This document shows, piece by piece, positions 23,731 to 27,040 of a stretch of 27,040 bases of DNA (position 1 is its first letter; the number at the start of each line of letters is the position of its first letter). The translations under genes were made by a program, and so were the position numbers. The notes beneath the pieces were generated by a model. It was not told where the DNA came from and ran no database searches. It was given only the letters and a program-made list of their open reading frames with translations. This DNA is from a virus: positions 4,087 to 31,126 of IMG/VR virus record IMGVR_UViG_3300030118_002835; one strand, written 5' to 3'.

Positions 23731-24056
23731 TTTTTTAATTTAGTAAAATCTTCATCATTCAAAAGCATATGAATAGCTTCATCATCACTCAAACTATGTG
23801 TTTCGTAACCACAATCTGGGTTTTCACACTTCCAACTGAATGATTGCAAAAATTCTATCACATTGCCACCTTTACCTGATGCAAAACATTTAAAAATTTG
23901 TTTAGATGGTGACACAAAAAATGATGGTGTACTTTCTTTTACAAATGGACTTAATCCTTTATAACTACTTCCTGATTTTTGTAATTTCACAAAATTTTTT
24001 ACAACATCTACAATGTTTATTTTTTTCAATACTTGTCTTTTTTTTCTTCTATTCAT
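23727..24056 (-). CDS. DnaG-type primase zinc-domain-like protein with degenerate zinc site
   Basis: This 109-residue protein matches the N-terminal CHC2 domain of DnaG primases in sequence order: NIVDVVKNFVKLQKSGSSYK, GLSPFVKESTPSFFVSPSKQ and IFKCFASGKGGNVIEFLQ. That domain contacts template DNA and chooses primer sites. Three of its four usual zinc ligands are changed: S36 for Cys, V39 for His and S60 for Cys, with only C57 kept. A CENPDC segment with C77 and C82, plus H87, follows where DnaG normally has a helix. No catalytic TOPRIM domain is attached; that part may be encoded elsewhere, or the protein may work with the host primase. The helicase encoded rightward from 26363 is a plausible partner. 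Confidence 0.75.
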   Translation of the reverse strand: MNRRKKRQVLKKINIVDVVKNFVKLQKSGSSYKGLSPFVKESTPSFFVSPSKQIFKCFASGKGGNVIEFLQSFSWKCENPDCGYETHSLSDDEAIHMLLNDEDFTKLKK

Positions 24057-24057
24057 G

Positions 24058-24303
24058 TTAAATAACTTTTTTTAATACATCATATTTTAAGGGGTCAAGT
24101 TCTTTTATCTTACTTAGATAAACTAATTGTTGGCCCTTAGCTTTTTCTATTTCTTCATCTGTACTGTCGATACCTAGATTACATTCTATTATCTGACATT
24201 TGTGCATAAGTGCATCAATTTTTGCTCTTACAATTTTATTTGTTTGATACGCACCAAACAACTGTCTTTTTTCATATTTGCTTAAATCGTCTGTTGTTGT
24301 CAT
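24058..24303 (-). CDS. Small helical hypothetical protein
   Basis: This 81-residue protein is predicted helical and has two Cys residues (MHKCQIIECNLGIDSTDEEI). The first half is basic (KYEKRQLFGAYQTNKIVRAK) and the second half looks like a pair of antiparallel helices. No family is recognised. It overlaps the exonuclease gene by 4 bp (ATGA) and lies one base before the primase-like gene, so it is coexpressed with both and might be an accessory to one of them. Confidence 0.6.
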   Translation of the reverse strand: MTTTDDLSKYEKRQLFGAYQTNKIVRAKIDALMHKCQIIECNLGIDSTDEEIEKAKGQQLVYLSKIKELDPLKYDVLKKVI

Positions 24304-25055
24304 AAAATTAAACTTCCATCGTTATTATAATTTTCCCACCAAAATCCTCCAACATCATTTGATTCTAAATACTCCTTCCAACAATTAAAAGCTATTCTCC
24401 AAGCATCTTTACCATAATCAATCATATCATCACTCATTGCAAAAACTTCAACTGAATATGGATATTTATTTTCTATTGTTATGAATCTAAATCTTGAAGG
24501 GTCAAACCCTAATGCTTCACAGTAGAAGCAGGCCTGTAGATGATAAGCAAAGTTGTAAATAGAATTTTTAAAATATCTAGGGCTAGCATCTGCTGATGTT
24601 TTGATATCTATAATATAATCATTTTCTTTTATGCCATCCGGCCTTACTCTTACGGGAACATCATTTATTTTACCATAATAAGAAACTTCTTTTTCAGTCA
24701 AGCGTTCAATTAGATTCTTTGCCAAACTATGTTTACTGAAATTATATTTAATATTATCTATAGCGGCTTGCTCTTCCTGCCTAATAATTATTTTACCTTT
24801 ATTTTCTTTAATGAAATCCTCCTTTATCTTTTTTCCTTTATTTGTTCTAAGATTAACTTCCGGCAATACTGCAATATCATTGCTATCTTCAAGTATTGCA
24901 GAATGAACAGCACTACCAAAGTTCATTGCATCTGTCATTCTAAAAGATTCTTTCAAATAATGATTAACAGATTTTTTGTAGATAGTCTTAAGACCACTAG
25001 CAGAAATGCTGTTATGTGAATGATATTGTTCGTTACTATCTTTTATTTTTTTCAT
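24300..25055 (-). CDS. RecE-like PD-(D/E)XK exonuclease (DUF3799 type)
   Basis: This 251-residue protein resembles the exonuclease of phage recombination systems, which resects double-stranded ends to give single strands for annealing. Visible motifs are the YHSHNSISASGLKTIYKKSV start, NFGSAVHSAILE (H51), VPVRVRPDG (D140), and YIIDIKTSADASPRYF with D150-x-K152 in place of E-x-K, followed by YHLQACFYCEALG (Q174). These follow the RecB/RecE nuclease order. No single-strand annealing protein is recognised beside it, though a small SSB-tailed protein lies upstream in the same operon. Confidence 0.87.
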   Translation of the reverse strand: MKKIKDSNEQYHSHNSISASGLKTIYKKSVNHYLKESFRMTDAMNFGSAVHSAILEDSNDIAVLPEVNLRTNKGKKIKEDFIKENKGKIIIRQEEQAAIDNIKYNFSKHSLAKNLIERLTEKEVSYYGKINDVPVRVRPDGIKENDYIIDIKTSADASPRYFKNSIYNFAYHLQACFYCEALGFDPSRFRFITIENKYPYSVEVFAMSDDMIDYGKDAWRIAFNCWKEYLESNDVGGFWWENYNNDGSLIL

Positions 25056-25185
25056 TTTGCTTTAATGATTGATTGATGTAATAGAAAATTCCATATAACA
25101 TTGGTGAACTATATAAGATAGTCCATAAATTAGGGTGCCATGTTTCACCGCAAAATCCTAAACTATGTTTTACTATTTCTATCAT
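25036..25185 (-). CDS. 49-residue small protein, aromatic and weakly hydrophobic
   Basis: This short ORF reads MIEIVKHSLGFCGETWHPNL and continues WTILYSSPMLYGIFYYINQS before a basic tail. The aromatic middle may be a membrane-associated helix. Its end overlaps the exonuclease start by 20 bp, and its ATG lies 4 bp beyond the T run of the terminator at 25190-25241, so it would be translated only from transcripts that read through that terminator or start within it. The function is unknown. Confidence 0.5.
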   Translation of the reverse strand: MIEIVKHSLGFCGETWHPNLWTILYSSPMLYGIFYYINQSLKQNEKNKR

Positions 25186-25189
25186 AAAC

Positions 25190-25241
25190 AAAAAAGTGCC
25201 GGTTTTCAAGGTGCTTCCAAACTACCTATTGACACCGGCAC
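25190..25241 (-). terminator. Strong hairpin terminator or attenuator inside the leftward operon
   Basis: On the minus strand GTGCCGGT (25241-25234) pairs perfectly with ACCGGCAC (25203-25196), followed by TTTTTTG. The 30-base interior contains a second pairing (CAA, bulge, GGT with ACCTTG). It separates the HTH/SSB-like genes from the exonuclease and primase-like genes. Confidence 0.8.
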
Positions 25242-25278
25242 ATAAATTAACTAACTTAATTATGAAATGTCTGACGAC

Positions 25279-25536
25279 CTAAAAAGGCATATCATCAGAA
25301 CTATCTTTTACCGTTTCCTTTCGTTCAAAATTATCCCATTTGATGTATAAATCTTGACCCCCTTTACCTTTATCTTTTCTTTTACCAACAGTCAACCATA
25401 AAGTCTTTTTGTCATCCTCTTTACGGATGCAGTCCGGATTTTTTGCTAATTCGTTTAAATCTAAACATAAAGTATAGAAGTCACCCCATTTACCTTTTTT
25501 GGTCCAACCACTACCTAACCATATTGTATTGCTCAT
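25279..25536 (-). CDS. Small protein with SSB-like acidic C-terminal tip
   Basis: This 85-residue protein has a strand-rich body (NTIWLGSGWTKKGKWGDFYT, then KKTLWLTVGKRKDKGKGGQD and LYIKWDNF) and ends in DSSDDMPF. Acidic residues followed by a hydrophobic Pro-Phe end are the hallmark of the bacterial SSB C-terminal tip, which recruits repair and replication proteins. The body is shorter than a canonical SSB OB fold (about 110 residues), so this could be a minimal OB-like single-strand binder or a protein that mimics the tip. Position between an HTH regulator and a RecE-like exonuclease fits DNA metabolism. The TAATG overlap couples it to the previous gene. Confidence 0.65.
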   Translation of the reverse strand: MSNTIWLGSGWTKKGKWGDFYTLCLDLNELAKNPDCIRKEDDKKTLWLTVGKRKDKGKGGQDLYIKWDNFERKETVKDSSDDMPF

Positions 25537-25724
25537 TATTTTAAAAGTTTATTGTTATTGTTATACTTCTTACCATGATAACAGTAATAAGCTATTTCAC
25601 TAGCTGTATCTATTATGTCATTTATGGTAATATCTTGTGCGTTAGTTTCTGTTTTAATCTTCCAATAATCTATTGAAGATTTTACAGAACTCTGTCTAAT
25701 AATCATTTTTTGTTTCTCATCCAT
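25536..25724 (-). CDS. Small phage protein, unknown function
   Basis: This 62-residue protein begins MDEKQKMIIRQSSVKSSIDY and includes ITINDIIDTASEIAYYCYHG. This pattern, a charged start with IRQSSVK and a helical TINDIID segment, resembles small proteins found beside single-strand-binding or recombination genes in other phages. The function is unknown. Its stop and start overlap neighbours as TAATG on both sides, making a three-gene coupled set with the HTH and SSB-tailed genes. Confidence 0.6.
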   Translation of the reverse strand: MDEKQKMIIRQSSVKSSIDYWKIKTETNAQDITINDIIDTASEIAYYCYHGKKYNNNNKLLK

Positions 25725-25915
25725 TAGACCTCTATTATAAAGCTTTTTATAAATCCTACTTTAGTAAGTTTTTTTAATTCTGAAATTTTAAATCCATCAG
25801 GGTTGTTGAATTTATTGTAAACAGTCATAGTCGTAACATCAATCTTGCTAGCTAGTTTCTGTTTATCGAGTTTCATCTCCTTGAGACGTCCTTCCAAAAG
25901 TTCTGTAGTCAACAT
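25724..25915 (-). CDS. Small HTH (Cro/XRE-like) regulator
   Basis: This 63-residue protein is the first gene of the leftward operon. The middle carries a helix-turn-helix pattern: LDKQKLASKIDVTTMTVYNK, then FNNPDGFKISELKKLTKV, where KLASKIDVTTMTVYNKF is the HTH core. The size is similar to phage Cro proteins. A full -33/-7 promoter ends 5 bp before its ATG, so its mRNA may be leaderless, and an inverted repeat overlaps that promoter's -33 element. This fits negative autoregulation and a possible switch role, which is inferred. Confidence 0.8.
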   Translation of the reverse strand: MLTTELLEGRLKEMKLDKQKLASKIDVTTMTVYNKFNNPDGFKISELKKLTKVGFIKSFIIEV

Positions 25916-25920
25916 AAGAA

Positions 25921-25950
25921 CAAAACTATAAACTTTTTTTGATTTATCAA
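25921..25950 (-). promoter_or_regulatory. Full-consensus leftward early promoter
   Basis: On the minus strand TTG (25950-25948), a 19-bp spacer, then TAGTTTTG (25928-25921) form the -33/-7 pair. The HTH start codon begins at 25915, 5 bp downstream, so the transcript should start at or near the ATG. Confidence 0.7.
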
Positions 25951-25952
25951 AA
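25937..25952. promoter_or_regulatory. Inverted repeat, candidate operator over the leftward promoter
   Basis: TTTTGAT-TT-ATCAAAA is a perfect 7-2-7 inverted repeat covering the -33 TTG of the leftward promoter. It is a natural site for the HTH protein to repress its own operon. The sequence is AT-rich and could arise by chance. Confidence 0.45.
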
Positions 25953-25971
25953 TTTTTTTTAAATTTATTTT

Positions 25972-25979
25972 TAATTTTG
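25972..25979 (+). promoter_or_regulatory. TAnnTTTG -7 element, candidate rightward early promoter
   Basis: TAATTTTG matches the -7 consensus and points toward the unknown gene at 26074 and the helicase, leaving a leader of about 90 nt. No TTG is seen at the expected -33 spacing. Confidence 0.45.
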
Positions 25980-25982
25980 TTC

Positions 25983-26055
25983 TAACTTCTTCTAGCTTTT
26001 ATTATTTTTTTCTTAAAAAAAAATAATAATTTCTTAAGGAAGTTAACTTCTACTA
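25983..26055. repeat. Pair of near-identical 12-bp direct repeats with a 12-bp palindrome
   Basis: TAACTTCTTCTA (25983-25994) and TAACTTCTACTA (26044-26055) agree at 11 of 12 positions and start 61 bp apart, close to six helical turns. The second copy overlaps the perfect palindrome GAAGTTAACTTC (26039-26050). Between them an AT-only inverted repeat (26001-26011 with 26017-26027) could form a hairpin. Candidate operators in the rightward leader. Confidence 0.5.
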
Positions 26056-26073
26056 AAAAAAATAAAAAAAAAC

Positions 26074-26379
26074 ATGCACTTAAAAAAGGAAACACTCAAA
26101 AAATTTATTGAAGATTACGAAAACGACCCAATTACAAAAAAATGGATTGATTCAGTTGACAACCGTGGTAAGTTTCAGAGAGATTTAGATAAACAATTTT
26201 ATGATTTATCAAAATTTACAATAAATAAATTAGTTGACTTGATAATTTTCATGAATGCGTTACACAAGGGTGCAGAAAAAATAACTGATAGTATTCAAGT
26301 TCAGCAAGAAAAATATTTAGATATTGTGACCGATTTAGAAAAACAAATAAACAGATTGAAAAATGGGAATAAAGGTTAG
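26074..26379 (+). CDS. Hypothetical protein, coiled-coil-like
   Basis: This 101-residue protein is mostly helical and charged. The first part (KKETLKKFIEDYENDPITKK) is followed by a short hydrophobic helix (INKLVDLIIFMNALHKG) and a coiled-coil-like C-terminus (QQEKYLDIVTDLEKQINRLK). No family is recognised. It is the first gene rightward from the switch region and overlaps the helicase start by 17 bp, so it is probably cotranslated with the helicase. A helicase loader or accessory role is possible from position only. Confidence 0.65.
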   Translation: MHLKKETLKKFIEDYENDPITKKWIDSVDNRGKFQRDLDKQFYDLSKFTINKLVDLIIFMNALHKGAEKITDSIQVQQEKYLDIVTDLEKQINRLKNGNKG

Positions 26380-27040
26380 AGATTTCGATGATATCTTGAA
26401 AAAAGATTATAATAAAAATGCTTGCAAAGAAGTATTTGTAGATGATATAAAAGACAAACTATTTGATTATTACGAGAAAGGTTATCCAATGGGAGAGAGT
26501 TCTATGATTAAAGGCCTAGATGATAATTTTAGATGGCGAAAAGGATTTTTATATTGCTTTAGTGGTTATCCTCAAAGCGGCAAATCAGAGATTATAAATT
26601 ATTTATCAATACTTAGAGCGTATCATTACAAAGATAAGATTATGATGTACTCACCGGAAACAAATACTGCTGAACTTGTGCTAAACTTATGTCAAGCTTA
26701 TTTAGGTAAAAATGTAAATCCTTTATACGGTGACACTTGTAAAGAGGACGAAATGAATAAAGCTTTAGAATTCATAAGTAATCATTTTGCATTTCTTGAG
26801 AACAATGACGAGATGCCAACAATAAATTCACTAGTAGATAAATTTGAAGATTATGTTGAAAAAGGTTTTAATAATTTCATTATTGACCCATTGAATTGGG
26901 TGGTAGAATCTAATGCAGGAGAAAGTAATATGTATCAATATTTAAAGCTTACCTTAACAATTTTAAAACAATTTGCTAAGAATAATGATAGTATAATGAC
27001 TTATATAGAACACCCAAAGACTCCAAGCTTAAGCAGGGCT
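26363..27040 (+). CDS. DnaB-like (RecA-fold) replicative helicase, cut by window edge
   Basis: The frame is open from the ATG at 26363 to the right edge (226 codons), so the C-terminus is outside the window. A short charged N-terminus leads into GESSMIKGLDDNFRWRKGFL, then a Walker A loop in SGYPQSGKSE. MMYSPETNTAELVLNLCQAY gives the conserved glutamate-bearing strand, FIIDPLNWV is the Walker B, and EHPKTPSLSRA is the start of the DNA-binding/sensor loop. This order matches DnaB/gp4-type hexameric helicases, with no room for an N-terminal primase domain. It would unwind phage DNA and could pair with the separate primase zinc-domain-like protein encoded at 23727-24056 on the other strand. Confidence 0.85.
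   Translation, partial: MGIKVRDFDDILKKDYNKNACKEVFVDDIKDKLFDYYEKGYPMGESSMIKGLDDNFRWRKGFLYCFSGYPQSGKSEIINYLSILRAYHYKDKIMMYSPETNTAELVLNLCQAYLGKNVNPLYGDTCKEDEMNKALEFISNHFAFLENNDEMPTINSLVDKFEDYVEKGFNNFIIDPLNWVVESNAGESNMYQYLKLTLTILKQFAKNNDSIMTYIEHPKTPSLSRA

Noticed and set aside
25724-25915. CI-type repressor and lysogeny module
   Set aside because: The protein is too short to have a cleavage or oligomerisation domain and no integrase or attachment site is visible, so only a Cro-like regulator is supported.

Overview
The window is part of a tailed phage genome (or prophage) with siphovirus architecture, from an AT-rich host that is most likely a member of the Bacteroidota, probably a flavobacterium. 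Three things point to that host. TAnnTTTG elements, the Bacteroidota sigma-factor -7 consensus, sit directly upstream of many genes. Shine-Dalgarno sequences are scarce. The DnaG-like zinc-domain protein has a degenerate form that I associate with flavobacterial primases. Both window edges cut genes: the large terminase on the left and a DnaB-like helicase on the right.

Rightward late module (1-21196). Its head genes follow HK97 order: terminase large subunit, portal with an unusually long C-terminal extension, minor head protein, prohead protease, major capsid protein. A terminator and a fresh promoter-like element follow the capsid gene. Next come the connector, head closure, tail completion and tail terminator genes. 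The expected tail-tube gene is then displaced by about 7.4 kb holding a DUF5675-like gene, small membrane proteins, a holin, a basic peptide, an HNH nuclease, a 1633-residue fiber with an S74 self-cleaving chaperone, and a small conserved phage protein. Tail morphogenesis then resumes with the tube protein, a tail assembly chaperone pair joined by a predicted -1 frameshift on A9, a 699-residue tape measure and a 777-residue tail-tip protein.

Leftward early module (25915-21258). It starts with a small HTH regulator behind a full-consensus promoter and ends at a terminator in the convergent gap at 21195-21223. It carries an SSB-tailed small protein, a RecE-like PD-(D/E)XK exonuclease, a primase zinc-domain-like protein, a Hjc-like nuclease, a second small nuclease-like protein and several small unknown proteins. 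Several of these are very short ORFs overlapping their neighbours by translational-coupling geometry. The one sizeable non-coding gap (22839-23011) folds on paper into a nested 92-nt RNA with possible pseudoknot pairing.

Switch region (25916-26073). It lies between divergent transcription units and holds two promoters, an inverted repeat over the leftward promoter, a 12-bp palindrome and a pair of near-identical 12-bp direct repeats. Rightward from it are an unknown coiled-coil-like protein and the helicase. The early genes look like a recombination/replication set, with primase domain, exonuclease and SSB-like protein on one strand and helicase on the other. No integrase, tRNA, CRISPR array or insertion sequence is visible, so a temperate lifestyle is neither shown nor excluded.
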